From Oscillospiraceae bacterium (lineage in GTDB: Bacteria; Bacillota; Clostridia; Oscillospirales; Oscillospiraceae): a DNA stretch of 64,000 nt. The position numbers were made by a program, and so were the translations under genes. Location: NCBI GenBank assembly GCA_017479425.1, contig JAFVCD010000019.1, forward strand, positions 53,718-117,717. The letters run 5' to 3'. Below are positions 51,610 through 61,276 of this stretch, one piece after another. Below the pieces are notes generated by a model. That model worked only from the letters and a program-made list of their open reading frames with translations. It ran no database searches and was not told the DNA's origin. Numbering within the stretch: the stretch's first letter is position 1; every line of letters begins with the position of its first letter.

Positions 51610-54237
51610 TTATGCAGCATATCCAACGACTGCGCTGCTTCCACGGATAATTTGCAGTTTGCCATTATATCCGTAGGCATGGACATAATAAGTGCCCACA
51701 GAATTATGCTTTGTCAAGTCTACGGAATAAGTCCAGCTTCCGTCAGGCTGCTTATCTGCGGAATACCAGACTATATCATCCTGCCCATTCTCTGCGCTCC
51801 AGGTCGGGAAATAGACGGAATTATAGTTCTCATAGCCGATAAGCGATATTATCAAGGTTTTATTATTTTCATTAACAGTCAAGTTCAATCTTTGCGGCTT
51901 AACAGCAACGCTTGCATACGCATCCGTATTATCTACAAGCTTCATTGTTCCGTCCTTAACTGCATAAGCATGAATATAATATTTTCCGGCACTATTATGT
52001 GTCGACATATCAACAGTGCATATCCATTTGTCATTCTTCTGCTTCACTGCGCTGTACCAGATGATATCATCCTGTCCATTCACTTTGCTCCACGTCGGAA
52101 AATATACCTTATCGTACCCATTATCAAGAAGAGAAATAGTCATTTCAGCGCAATCGGAGGAAATATGCGCCATAAGTGAATCATAACCTACTGCACGCTC
52201 AACATTTGCTATAGTATTTCCAACTAAAGATTTCTTTCCGTTCTTCAAAGCATAAACATGAATGGCATACGCTCCTGCTGAATTATGGTTTCTCAGGTCA
52301 ACAGTGTACACCCATTTACCTTCGCCGTTTTTCCCGGCACTATACCATCTGATATCATCCTGACCTTCTACGATGCTCCACGTCGGGAATTGCACCGAAT
52401 CATATCCGTTATCTTCTATGGTAATGCTGAGTGTTTTGCAGTCCGCCGAGACCTCGGCATAAACCGTTGGTGTAAAGATTTTCTGTACAACAGCTGTTGT
52501 ATTGGCAATAATTGTTTCCGGGTTTGTTGTTCCGCCGTAAACGTGGATAATATATTTGCCGGCGGTGTTATGCTTTGTAAGATCAACTGATGCAGTCCAG
52601 CTTCCGTCAGCCTGCTTTGCTGCCTTATACCAGACTATATCATCCTGACCGTTCTCTTCGCTCCAGGTCGGAAACCAAACAGAACTGTAATCAGCGTATC
52701 CGGTCAAGCAGATATCTATTTTTCTATAGTCGGATGACACTTTTGTAAACAGATGCGCCTGAAATACCTCATATGATGTTTTGCGCTCATTCAGCCATGA
52801 GGAAAGAGCAGAGATAGCTTCGCTATATGTATCGTGATAAAAACCTTTTACATGTTTTGTTCCAAGATAATCCCATCGAATATAGTTCATCTCTGCGCTT
52901 TTTGTCAGAGAATTGCCAAGCTCATTGCATTTTTCCGACAGCATATCAAAACTGGCAAGCTTATTCTGATACAGCTGATTTACATACTCGTTAAATGACC
53001 TGCAGTTAAGCATTTCACTAAAAATATAACGCTTATGTACAAATCCTCCGACTGCCTCTGTATTTGCGGCAGAATCAAAATCCCATACCGGTCCTAAATG
53101 AATTACATCTTTCTCGCCATCAACGTACCAGTAAAAGCTTGTAACTATTGATTCATCGTTACGGAGATAATCATTTATCAGATAGTAGTCTGCGGCTGAT
53201 TCTACATCTATCCATTCGCCGAGTTCTTCCAACGTAATATCCATCTTGCCGATTGTATTGATGGAATTAAAAAGCCCATCCAGCTTATCATTAAATATCT
53301 GAATATCCTTATTAATTGTTTCTGAATCTTCTTTAACAGATTCTTTTACTGTAAAATGACCCATTTGCGGATTGGTAAACCAATATTCTTCTTGGTTATA
53401 GAACGCATCGTCAAACTCAAAAAGCGCGCCATAATCATCTTTCAAATTTACTCTGTTTGCGTCAATTTCCACTTTTTCTGATATCAGGTATGTCCCGCGA
53501 TAATCCCCGTTAATCCACAAATCACAATATTGGCACTCCGGATACAATATCGCGCTCATCTGCTCAGCCAAGTCAAATGCCAGATAGTTTTTGATCATGC
53601 TGTCGTCACAGGCGTTTGCAAGAAGAACCCATTTCTTGCCTTTCGGCATTCCGAGAACAGATGTCTTTTTATCGAATTTTATCTGATAGCCCTTTTTCTC
53701 ATAATGAAACCACGAGCTGTTTCCCCTGCCCTTAAACTGCGCATTATTAACGCTGATTTTTTCATAGGCTCCACTCGGGTCTGTAAGCTTTACGCTTGTA
53801 TCGCTGTACTTGACATTCTTATCAGCGTGAACATCGCTGAGCGCTGTTCCGTCAGGCAGAGTGACGCGAAGGCTTGGCAGGGACGACTGCATTACGGTAA
53901 GCGTCACTGTATTGCTCTGCGTATCAGTCAATGTTACAGAGTCCCCGCTATTTTCATACGCGCCGGTGAGCGTATGCTCAGTAGCATCGACAGTACCGGC
54001 AGACGCAGAAACAATCGAGTCATCAAGATGCACAGTGATATTGCCGATAGCTTCACCTGATGTCAAAAACAGATAATATTCATCCTTCTGCGAGGCATAG
54101 AAGGCATCTATTCTATAACCCTCGGAATCGACAACATAGCATTCGATGCCTGAATCAGCTAATCCATTTACAGAAAATAGAATAGCTAAAACAAATATTA
54201 CAAACGAAATAGCTAAAAGCTTCTTATGTTTTCTCAT
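51610..54237 (-). CDS. Secreted CotH-family protein kinase with four GBS Bsp-like repeats
   Basis: 875 residues. A signal peptide spans 1-27 (MRKHKKLLAISFVIFVLAIL, ending near GLA-DS), followed by a beta-rich domain (~28-140). A CotH kinase domain lies at ~150-500: FKGRGNSSWF, the ATP-site Lys region KKWVLLANACDDSMIKNYLA, GDYRGTYLISEKVEI and the metal-binding GPVWDFDSAANTE. Four C-terminal repeats of ~95 residues each contain FPTWS, GQDDIxWY, VDL and HNxxGxYxIH (GBS Bsp-like). CotH kinases phosphorylate spore-coat or secreted proteins. Here it follows the MTase-GT2 gene in a glycan operon, with GAGGAGA before the ATG, so its substrate may be a surface component. Confidence 0.9.
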   Translation of the reverse strand: MRKHKKLLAISFVIFVLAILFSVNGLADSGIECYVVDSEGYRIDAFYASQKDEYYLFLTSGEAIGNITVHLDDSIVSASAGTVDATEHTLTGAYENSGDSVTLTDTQSNTVTLTVMQSSLPSLRVTLPDGTALSDVHADKNVKYSDTSVKLTDPSGAYEKISVNNAQFKGRGNSSWFHYEKKGYQIKFDKKTSVLGMPKGKKWVLLANACDDSMIKNYLAFDLAEQMSAILYPECQYCDLWINGDYRGTYLISEKVEIDANRVNLKDDYGALFEFDDAFYNQEEYWFTNPQMGHFTVKESVKEDSETINKDIQIFNDKLDGLFNSINTIGKMDITLEELGEWIDVESAADYYLINDYLRNDESIVTSFYWYVDGEKDVIHLGPVWDFDSAANTEAVGGFVHKRYIFSEMLNCRSFNEYVNQLYQNKLASFDMLSEKCNELGNSLTKSAEMNYIRWDYLGTKHVKGFYHDTYSEAISALSSWLNERKTSYEVFQAHLFTKVSSDYRKIDICLTGYADYSSVWFPTWSEENGQDDIVWYKAAKQADGSWTASVDLTKHNTAGKYIIHVYGGTTNPETIIANTTAVVQKIFTPTVYAEVSADCKTLSITIEDNGYDSVQFPTWSIVEGQDDIRWYSAGKNGEGKWVYTVDLRNHNSAGAYAIHVYALKNGKKSLVGNTIANVERAVGYDSLMAHISSDCAEMTISLLDNGYDKVYFPTWSKVNGQDDIIWYSAVKQKNDKWICTVDMSTHNSAGKYYIHAYAVKDGTMKLVDNTDAYASVAVKPQRLNLTVNENNKTLIISLIGYENYNSVYFPTWSAENGQDDIVWYSADKQPDGSWTYSVDLTKHNSVGTYYVHAYGYNGKLQIIRGSSAVVGYAA

Positions 54238-54254
54238 GTCTTCTCCTCGTATTT

Positions 54255-57200
54255 TTATCTCAGTGAAAAATCCTCTCGGTCTAAAGTGAAATTCGGATTA
54301 TAATATGGGTCGCCCTTCTGCAGCTCTTTACTCCAGCGCTTCTGGAAACGGATTACCTCTCCGCTGAAGCGTTTTTGCTTTTCAGGAGTATCCTCGATTC
54401 CACGGCTTTTGGACTCATAATGATAGAGCTCTGCAAAAGGAGTCCAGACAACAAGGTAACCAGCCTTGCGGATTCTCATGCAGAGGTCAACGTCATTGAA
54501 TGCGACCTCGAACGATTCGTCAAGACCGTTTACCGCTTCCCAGACATCTTTTCGTATCATCACGCAGGCCGCCGTGACGCACGAAAGATTCTGAGCATAG
54601 CAGAGTCTGCTCATATATCCGTAATCTCCACGCTTAAAATATTTATGGCTATGCCCTGCAACGCCGCCTATTCCCAATATCACGCCTGCGTGCTGAATTG
54701 TATCGTCCGGGTAATAGAGCATAGCACCGACGGCTCCGACATCAGAGCGCTGTGAGAACATAAGCATTTCCTGAATCCAGTCGGGAGAAATGACCTCAAT
54801 ATCGTTATTAAGAAGCAGCAGGTGCTCACCATTAGCATATTTTGCGCCGAAATTATTTATAGCTGAGTAGTTGAAGTGTTTTTCCCACTTAACTACACGC
54901 AAATTTTTCCACTTTCTCTGAATCTCCTTATAATACGAAAAGATTTCTTTAGATTTAGAGTTATTCTCGATGACAATAACCTCAAAATTCGGATAAGTTG
55001 TCTTTTCGTAAATGGAGTTCAGGCAGGTTTCAAGAACAGATTTATACTCATAGTTAGGTATCAGTATAGAAACCAAGGGAGTCCCTTTTATTTTGTAGTT
55101 GATTTTATAGACAGTCGGAACTCTTGTGTCTTCAACCTCGCCTTCAAGTCCGACACGCTTCAAATGATCGCTCAGCGCTTTATGTGCGGCCTCTATAACA
55201 TAGGGCTTTGCACCGACTGATTCCGCGACAGAGTTGGGGTGTGCGCGCCAGTAGTATAGTATCTTCGGTATATGAACAATATGCTTTGCCTGTTCAGTGA
55301 GCCGCAGAACCATATCATAATCCTGACTTCCGTCGCACTCAGGGCGGAACCTTCCGGCCTTTTCAAGCAGCGAAGCTTTGAAAACAGTCAGATGACAGAT
55401 ATAGTTTAATCCGCGAAGAGAATCCGGCGCGAAATCCGGCTTGAAATGTGGGCAAAACGCATCCTCCGGTGTGTGGTGGAAAGTGTTTTCATCAGTATAT
55501 ATAAAGTCTGCGTCTTTATCGCATATCACCTGCATAACGTCATGCAGCGCCGCAGGATGAAGAAGATCGTCATGGTCAAATAGAGCTATATAATCTCCGG
55601 TTGCCATATCAAGGCAGGCGTTTGTATTGCCCGAAATGCCGAGGTTTTTTTTCAGCTTTTTGTACTTTATGCGACTGTCATTCTTAGCGTACGACTTACA
55701 AATTCTGCCAACATCCTTATGCTCGTTATCGCTGCCGTCAGCCATGCAAAGCTCCCAGTCTGCATAGGTCTGATCCTGCACAGACTGTATCATCTCTCTG
55801 AGAAACTTTTCAGGAGTATTGTAAAGCGGCACAACTATGCTGAATTTAACTTTCTTATTAAATACCTCGCTGCGCTGCTTTTCAAGTTCTTCTTTAGAAT
55901 AAAGCGGCATTGCCGCAAGCGAGACATACTCGTTGCGGTGTTTGAGCTTATATTTGATCTTTCTCCAGGTGTAGCTCCAACCGTTATCCTTTAAGCATTT
56001 CAAGCCTTTGACCATCAGGGCGAAAAGCGGAATCCGCTTTAAGAGGTCAAGCAGGGCCCTTATCGGCTTCGTCATCTTCCAGCTTGCAGCATTTGAGATC
56101 ACTGCATAAGCATTCTGTGCCTCTGCAAGCTGACGTCCAAGAGAAGCATTCTGACGCTTTAATTCCTCTCTCTGATTGATCGCAGCGGTATAGTGCTCTT
56201 TATAATGTGAAAGCTCCTGCTCAGTTGCCGCCTTCTCCTCCGAGAGCGCTTTCAGTTCATTATTTAAGCCGTCGATGCTCTGGTCTTTTTCTGCAATAGT
56301 TTTCTCCAACTTCATAGCTTTATTGTTTGCATCACCAAGCATAATACCCTGTTTTTCAATCTGATGCTTTTTTATATCTATGACTTTTCCAAGCTCAACA
56401 AACTGCTCCTTAGCTTCATCAAGGACTTTATTCTGCGACTGCAGCAGCTGCATCTGTTCTTTTACTGTCTTTTCAAGTTCTAAAGTATGCATTGCAGCCT
56501 TTTCGAGAGAAACACTTTTAGCATCAAGCTCTTGGTTTTTTTCTTTTACTTCATCATCGAGCTTTGATATATTCTTCTTTATATCTTCAAGCATACTGCT
56601 CAGATTTTGGATATGAACCTCTTTATCGTCGATCGCTTTTCTGAATTCTTCCGCTTCGCGCAAGCTTTTTGCCTCAGAAATGCGGATATTCCGCTCGTAA
56701 TCCTCGATCTGCCGAACAATATTATCTCCGCGCTTGAATAACGTAGCATAGAAAGTTAAGTAAGTAGGTCGATAATTAATGTCATCATAGAAGCCATTTT
56801 CGGCAAAAAGTCTCGCCCAATACTCGCGCTGCTGCACATTCACATGAGTTGGATCGCTGAAATCATCCGGAGTTGAGGAAAAAAGTATAGTATCTGAGCG
56901 CTTGCAAAGCTGCTCGATTGCCTTTTTTCCTTCATCCGAATACAGGTGCTCAAGCACCTCAATCGTTACAACAAGGTCGAATTTTTCAGGAAAGCTTTCG
57001 GGGTATTGGCCTGTGAGAGAGCAAACGGCACAATATGGTCTTATATCCTCTCTGACCATTGAAATAGCATACTCTGAAATGTCAATTCCATAAGCTTCTA
57101 CACCATTGTCACGAAGCGCAGCGACGAGGTGACCCATGGCGCAGCCGGCGTCCAGAACCGTTTTTGGATGCAGGTCATCCGCTATTCTTTTCGCAAGCTG

Positions 57201-57299
57201 AGTAAGAAAGCCTTTTGTGTATTGTGAATCAAGATAATTAACCGAGCCAATGCCGACGTCGTAGTTATCGTAATATGATTTTCCGTAAATCTCGCTCAT
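54255..57299 (-). CDS. Methyltransferase / coiled-coil / double GT2 fusion
   Basis: 1014 residues. Residues ~1-190 are a class I SAM methyltransferase: TVLDAGCAMGHLVAALRDNG, GIDISEYAISM and VVTIEVLEHLY. About 197-395 is a long continuous coiled coil with charged heptads (DEVKEKNQELDAKSVSLEKA). About 481-735 is a first GT2 domain (FSIVVPLYNTPEKF, ALFDHDDLLHP). About 739-1000 is a second (VSILIPNYEYKSVLETCL, LLLNNDIEVISPDW, FNDVDLCMRIRKAGY). It is 3 bases downstream of wzt. This layout recalls O-antigen chain-length rulers such as WbdD, where a coiled coil separates a capping enzyme from the polymerase, but here all would be in one chain. No membrane segment. Confidence 0.9.
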   Translation of the reverse strand: MSEIYGKSYYDNYDVGIGSVNYLDSQYTKGFLTQLAKRIADDLHPKTVLDAGCAMGHLVAALRDNGVEAYGIDISEYAISMVREDIRPYCAVCSLTGQYPESFPEKFDLVVTIEVLEHLYSDEGKKAIEQLCKRSDTILFSSTPDDFSDPTHVNVQQREYWARLFAENGFYDDINYRPTYLTFYATLFKRGDNIVRQIEDYERNIRISEAKSLREAEEFRKAIDDKEVHIQNLSSMLEDIKKNISKLDDEVKEKNQELDAKSVSLEKAAMHTLELEKTVKEQMQLLQSQNKVLDEAKEQFVELGKVIDIKKHQIEKQGIMLGDANNKAMKLEKTIAEKDQSIDGLNNELKALSEEKAATEQELSHYKEHYTAAINQREELKRQNASLGRQLAEAQNAYAVISNAASWKMTKPIRALLDLLKRIPLFALMVKGLKCLKDNGWSYTWRKIKYKLKHRNEYVSLAAMPLYSKEELEKQRSEVFNKKVKFSIVVPLYNTPEKFLREMIQSVQDQTYADWELCMADGSDNEHKDVGRICKSYAKNDSRIKYKKLKKNLGISGNTNACLDMATGDYIALFDHDDLLHPAALHDVMQVICDKDADFIYTDENTFHHTPEDAFCPHFKPDFAPDSLRGLNYICHLTVFKASLLEKAGRFRPECDGSQDYDMVLRLTEQAKHIVHIPKILYYWRAHPNSVAESVGAKPYVIEAAHKALSDHLKRVGLEGEVEDTRVPTVYKINYKIKGTPLVSILIPNYEYKSVLETCLNSIYEKTTYPNFEVIVIENNSKSKEIFSYYKEIQRKWKNLRVVKWEKHFNYSAINNFGAKYANGEHLLLLNNDIEVISPDWIQEMLMFSQRSDVGAVGAMLYYPDDTIQHAGVILGIGGVAGHSHKYFKRGDYGYMSRLCYAQNLSCVTAACVMIRKDVWEAVNGLDESFEVAFNDVDLCMRIRKAGYLVVWTPFAELYHYESKSRGIEDTPEKQKRFSGEVIRFQKRWSKELQKGDPYYNPNFTLDREDFSLR

Positions 57300-57302
57300 A
57301 AG

Positions 57303-58028
57303 CTATTCCTTTATCTCATATTCATTGCAGACAGTCTCAGTATCGCCTATCATTTTCATCTCTCCGTGGTCAAGCCAGAGCACTCTGTCGCACATCTCCC
57401 TTATCTGAGGCAGACTGTGAGAAACAAAAAGCACCGTCGTTCCTCCGCTCATAAGCTCCATCATCCGGGCTTTGCTCTTTGCCTGGAAGTCTGCATCGCC
57501 AACCGCAAGTATTTCGTCAACGATCAGAATATCCGGCTCGACAACAGTCGCAATCGAAAAAGCCAGCCGCATAACCATTCCGGAGGAATAATTCCTGAGC
57601 GGAACATCTATAAAGCTCCCGAGCTCAGAGAATTCAACTATCTCGTCATACTTTTCATTCAGAAACTGCTCAGAATACCCAAGTATGGCGCCATTCAGAA
57701 AGATATTCTCTCTGCCTGTGAGGTCAAAATCAAAGCCGCTGCCAAGCTCAAGCATAGGAACAACAACGCCGTTTACCTTAACCGAGCCCGAGGTGGGCTT
57801 CAAAATTCCGGAAATAACCTTCAAAAGCGTTGATTTTCCTGCTCCGTTATGACCGATAATGCCGAGAACCTCTCCCTTATTCACGCAGAAGGAAATGTTA
57901 TTCAGCGCCCGGAATTCTTCATATTTTATTTTGCCCTTAAGCAATTGAACAAGATATTCCTTCAGACTTTGTACTCTGTCAAAAGTCATCTTGTAGCACA
58001 TCGTAACTTTATCGACTTCAATAATCAT
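57303..58028 (-). CDS. wzt: Polysaccharide ABC exporter ATPase (Wzt/TagH type)
   Basis: A 241-residue ATPase. Walker A is GIIGHNGAGKSTLLKVISG, the ABC signature is RNYSSGMVMRLAFSIA, Walker B is PDILIVDEILAVGD and the switch His is in LFVSHSLPQI. The E-x-LVQLLKGKIKYEEFRALN N-terminus and the FDFDLTGRENIFLNG Q-loop region are typical of polysaccharide exporters. It ends right after the core domain and lacks the C-terminal carbohydrate-binding domain seen in Wzt proteins that recognise a modified chain end. It pairs with the permease 11 bases upstream. Confidence 0.95.
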   Translation of the reverse strand: MIIEVDKVTMCYKMTFDRVQSLKEYLVQLLKGKIKYEEFRALNNISFCVNKGEVLGIIGHNGAGKSTLLKVISGILKPTSGSVKVNGVVVPMLELGSGFDFDLTGRENIFLNGAILGYSEQFLNEKYDEIVEFSELGSFIDVPLRNYSSGMVMRLAFSIATVVEPDILIVDEILAVGDADFQAKSKARMMELMSGGTTVLFVSHSLPQIREMCDRVLWLDHGEMKMIGDTETVCNEYEIKE

Positions 58029-58039
58029 AAAACACCAAC

Positions 58040-59467
58040 TTAAATATTCAGCACAAACTTATCCTGCGTCTTTTTAAATACGAACAGTCCGATAAAAAGC
58101 GGAATGACCGTAGAAAGAAGCATAAGTCCGTATGCCTTAGGCTCCGGCGAAACTCCCTGAATAATGGCTATCCTCATAAATCTTATGATGTGATAAAGAG
58201 GGTTGCATTTAAAGAGCGGCATAATCGATGCCGGAATGATCGTTTCCGGATAAAAAATCGGCGTGGCATACATCCACAGCATACTGAGAACGCCCCAAAG
58301 GAACTGCGTATCTCTGAAAAACACCATTGATGAGGAGAGCAGCAGCCCTATTCCAAGGCAAACGAGAAACAGACATATTATCGGGAGAGGCAACAATAAA
58401 AACGAGGCTCTGAACGGCGTTTGAGTTATGATAACAACTGTAAAAAGAGGAATCAGCGCAAGGAGGAAATTAATAGCCGAGCTCATAACTCTTGTAAGCG
58501 GATAAATATACTTCGGAACATAAACCTTTGTAATGAGCGCAGCATTTCCGATAATTGAACTGAGCGCCATAGTCGTAGCTTCGCTGAAAAAGTTAAAGCA
58601 CACAACGCCGATAAGGAGATACACAACGAAATTCGGTATATCGGTTTTGAAGAGCGTAGAGAATATAACGTACTGAACGCTCATAGTGAGGAGCGGATTC
58701 AAAAAGCTCCAAAGCACTCCGAGCACTGATCTCTTATATTTTGTCTTAAAGTCACGATTAACAAGCTGCTTAATCAGATATTTGTACTTATAAAATGCCG
58801 CAATTAGATTTACAACTGCTGTTGCCTTTCCGGCAGCATTACATTTTACTATATATGCACCGCATCCTATAAGCGCCAAAAACACTACCGCTACAATGAG
58901 CCAGTAGTATTTGCCGGTGAAAAGAAAATTTCTCGTATATAGTCTTAGGCAAAGCTCACCGTCAAGCTCTTCGCCGTTTATGAGCGCAAAATTGCTTTCA
59001 TCCAGATCAGGGTTAGTGATCTTATTGCCGTAGTAGAGCGTGATCGCGTTTCCGGGCTCACTTTCAGGCGCCGTAATTCGAACGATGATTTTGTCTTTTC
59101 CGGAAATGCTTGCATTTATCGGCAAATAAAATTCACTGTTGTCGAGCATACCGGAGATTTCGACCTTTGACTCAGCTATAACTATTCCATCAGAAACAAG
59201 CTCAACATTCAGCAATCCACTGTTTTCTCTTGCGTAAGTAGCAGCGTAAATGCCAAGCCCGGTTATCTCATCCGCATTTACCTTTACCGGTTGTTCAAGC
59301 ACTTGACTTGAGAGTATTTCACCAACAACATTGGAAGCATTGACCATTGCGGACTCATTAAAGCTGTATCGAAGCTGATCGCCGGAGATAAAATAAAATG
59401 ATACGGCAACGATAACATATAGTGCAATAGCAAGCGCGCAGATTTTAATAAGCTTACTGTTACTCAT
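58040..59467 (-). CDS. wzm: Polysaccharide ABC exporter permease (Wzm) with N-terminal extracytoplasmic domain
   Basis: 475 residues, about 200 longer than typical Wzm. One membrane segment (~8-28) is followed by a soluble, beta-rich external domain (~35-180) and a second membrane segment (~187-207). The usual ABC-2 permease follows from ~225 (LIKQLVNRDFKTKYKRSVLGVLW) with six membrane segments. The external domain resembles the beta-rich domain at the start of the YfhO-type protein only in size and character. The gene overlaps rfbD by 8 bases and is followed by wzt. Confidence 0.92.
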   Translation of the reverse strand: MSNSKLIKICALAIALYVIVAVSFYFISGDQLRYSFNESAMVNASNVVGEILSSQVLEQPVKVNADEITGLGIYAATYARENSGLLNVELVSDGIVIAESKVEISGMLDNSEFYLPINASISGKDKIIVRITAPESEPGNAITLYYGNKITNPDLDESNFALINGEELDGELCLRLYTRNFLFTGKYYWLIVAVVFLALIGCGAYIVKCNAAGKATAVVNLIAAFYKYKYLIKQLVNRDFKTKYKRSVLGVLWSFLNPLLTMSVQYVIFSTLFKTDIPNFVVYLLIGVVCFNFFSEATTMALSSIIGNAALITKVYVPKYIYPLTRVMSSAINFLLALIPLFTVVIITQTPFRASFLLLPLPIICLFLVCLGIGLLLSSSMVFFRDTQFLWGVLSMLWMYATPIFYPETIIPASIMPLFKCNPLYHIIRFMRIAIIQGVSPEPKAYGLMLLSTVIPLFIGLFVFKKTQDKFVLNI

Positions 59468-60314
59468 TATAAGCTTTTATCTCCTTAAGGTATCTTTTGA
59501 GCGCATCCTGCCATGTCGGCAGGCGGTTGAAGCCCATCTGTGTAAGCTTGTCCTTGCTCATTCTGCTATTGAGAGGACGCACTGCGCGAGTGGGATAAGC
59601 GCTTGTCGGTATTTTATTGACCTTAACGTTCTTGCCGGCAAGTCTGAATATCTCCTCGGAAAAATCTGCCCAGGAGCATACACCCTCATTTGTTGCGTGG
59701 TATGTGCCGTATTTCTCGGTAACGATCATATCGCAGAGCAGCGGTGCAAGATCAGCGGTATATGTCGGGCTGCCGATCTGGTCGCAAACCACATTGAGTT
59801 CAGTTCTTGTTTCAGCAAGTCTAAGCATCGTTTTGACAAAATTATTTCCGTTTTTACCAAAAACCCAGGAAATACGGACAATAAAGTACCTATCAAGTAT
59901 TTCCTTGACAGCAATCTCTCCGCCGAGCTTTGTCTCGCCGTAAGCACCGAGCGGGCCGGTTGGGTCACCAGGCTCATAATACCGCTCACCTTCGCCGGGG
60001 AAAACATAGTCCGTTGAAATGTAGAGCATCTTGGCGCCTGTCTCACGGCAAGCCCTTGCGATATTTCTCGGTCCCTCAGTGTTGACAAGGCGCACCTTTT
60101 CGATCTCATCCTCCGCCTTGTCCACAGCTGTCCATGCAGAGCAGTGAATAACTGCGTCGGGCTTGTACGAACAGATATATTCTCTCGTTTTGTCAGCGTC
60201 TGTTATATCAAAATCAGCGATATCTACGCCTCTGTTCTCAATCCCGCGTCTGTCAAGCTCTTTGCAGACATCGTATCCAAGCTGTCCGCCTACTCCGGTT
60301 ACAAGTATCTTCAT
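59460..60314 (-). CDS. rfbD: dTDP-4-dehydrorhamnose reductase
   Basis: A 284-residue SDR catalysing the last step to dTDP-L-rhamnose. The NAD(P) loop is ILVTGVGGQLGYDVCKEL, followed by VIHCSAWTAVDKAE, YISTDYVFPG and the catalytic YGETKLGGE. The ATG at 60314 is 8 bases after AGGAAGG; an ATG two codons earlier is too close to that site. A glycosyltransferase gene separates it from rfbB. Confidence 0.96.
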   Translation of the reverse strand: MKILVTGVGGQLGYDVCKELDRRGIENRGVDIADFDITDADKTREYICSYKPDAVIHCSAWTAVDKAEDEIEKVRLVNTEGPRNIARACRETGAKMLYISTDYVFPGEGERYYEPGDPTGPLGAYGETKLGGEIAVKEILDRYFIVRISWVFGKNGNNFVKTMLRLAETRTELNVVCDQIGSPTYTADLAPLLCDMIVTEKYGTYHATNEGVCSWADFSEEIFRLAGKNVKVNKIPTSAYPTRAVRPLNSRMSKDKLTQMGFNRLPTWQDALKRYLKEIKAYNE

Positions 60315-60316
60315 AG

Positions 60317-61276
60317 TCATATCCTTCCTGACTGTACAAATCGCACAGCCAATCTAAATAGAGGCTCAGGCAATCTGAGCGCTATGAGTTCGAATAATGT
60401 CGTACTTTTATTGATATTTCTCAGCTTCCATAGCTCTCTTATGCAGCCGGCCTCATGCCTTGCATTTTTGAGCCTCGCGTCAAGCCAGCTTTTTGCTTCT
60501 TTCGTATCCTCATAATCGAGCAATTTCTCACATACCTCAAGCCGCTCGGCAAAAGGCATCAAATGCTTTTCTATATAATCTCGCTTTGAATTAATATTTA
60601 CCAGAACGCCGGTCTGATTGTTTTTGTGCTGTCTGTATCTCACAAGCGGACGATTAACTACGGCTATGCTGTTATCGATTGCAGTAAAAAAAGCAAGATA
60701 ATGGTCGTGCACCAAAGACTTCGGAAACGGAACAGCTTTTTTTGCAATATCCGATTTAATAAGCATTGTGCAGCCAATCACAAAGTTTCTATATATAAAC
60801 TCTTTCGCAAGTCCGTCGCCCTCTTTGAAAATATGTCGTGGGCGAATAGCCGTAATGCTGTCAGCGATTATTTCCCCGTTCTCATCTATCGGCATTACAT
60901 CGCTGCAGCATAGTCCGGCATTGAGCTTATATAATCTCTCATAACAGCTCTCAACCCTGTCCTCAAGCCAAATATCATCCTGGTCGCAGAAGGCAAAGAA
61001 GCTTCCCTCTGCCTCATTCGTCAAAAGCTCAAAGGTGCCGTTGGAGCCGAGATTATTCTCATTCCTCACGATAGTGAACGGAATCGCGGTAATGCGTTCA
61101 CTCACCATCGCCGCAATAACCTCATACGGAACAGTCCGAGAACAATCGTCGCGGATATATAGCCGCAAATTCGGATATGTCTGTCTGTTCAGGCTGTCAA
61201 GCTGTTCTCTCAGCCAGTCCATTCTCGGCTCATAGACCGCCATAAGAATGGAAATAAGCGGCTTATCGGTTTCCAT
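60317..61276 (-). CDS. Family 2 glycosyltransferase, probable rhamnosyltransferase
   Basis: A 319-residue GT-A protein. It contains PLISILMAVYEPRMDWLREQ, LYIRDDCSRT, the EENNLG-type VRNENNLGSNGTFE and the metal-binding FCDQDDIWLEDRV. The last residues form an amphipathic helix. It lies between rfbB and rfbD, in agreement with use of dTDP-rhamnose. ATG at 61276 is preceded by GAGAAGA and overlaps the end of rfbB by 14 bases. The longer frame to 61342 would overlap rfbB much further and lacks conserved sequence. Confidence 0.88.
   Translation of the reverse strand: METDKPLISILMAVYEPRMDWLREQLDSLNRQTYPNLRLYIRDDCSRTVPYEVIAAMVSERITAIPFTIVRNENNLGSNGTFELLTNEAEGSFFAFCDQDDIWLEDRVESCYERLYKLNAGLCCSDVMPIDENGEIIADSITAIRPRHIFKEGDGLAKEFIYRNFVIGCTMLIKSDIAKKAVPFPKSLVHDHYLAFFTAIDNSIAVVNRPLVRYRQHKNNQTGVLVNINSKRDYIEKHLMPFAERLEVCEKLLDYEDTKEAKSWLDARLKNARHEAGCIRELWKLRNINKSTTLFELIALRLPEPLFRLAVRFVQSGRI

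Noticed and set aside
51798-52680. Four DNA repeats spaced about 290 bases, considered as a CRISPR-like or satellite array
   Set aside because: The repeats are in-frame protein repeats (FPTWS...GQDDI) of the CotH-family gene and are much too long and diverged at the DNA level for CRISPR.
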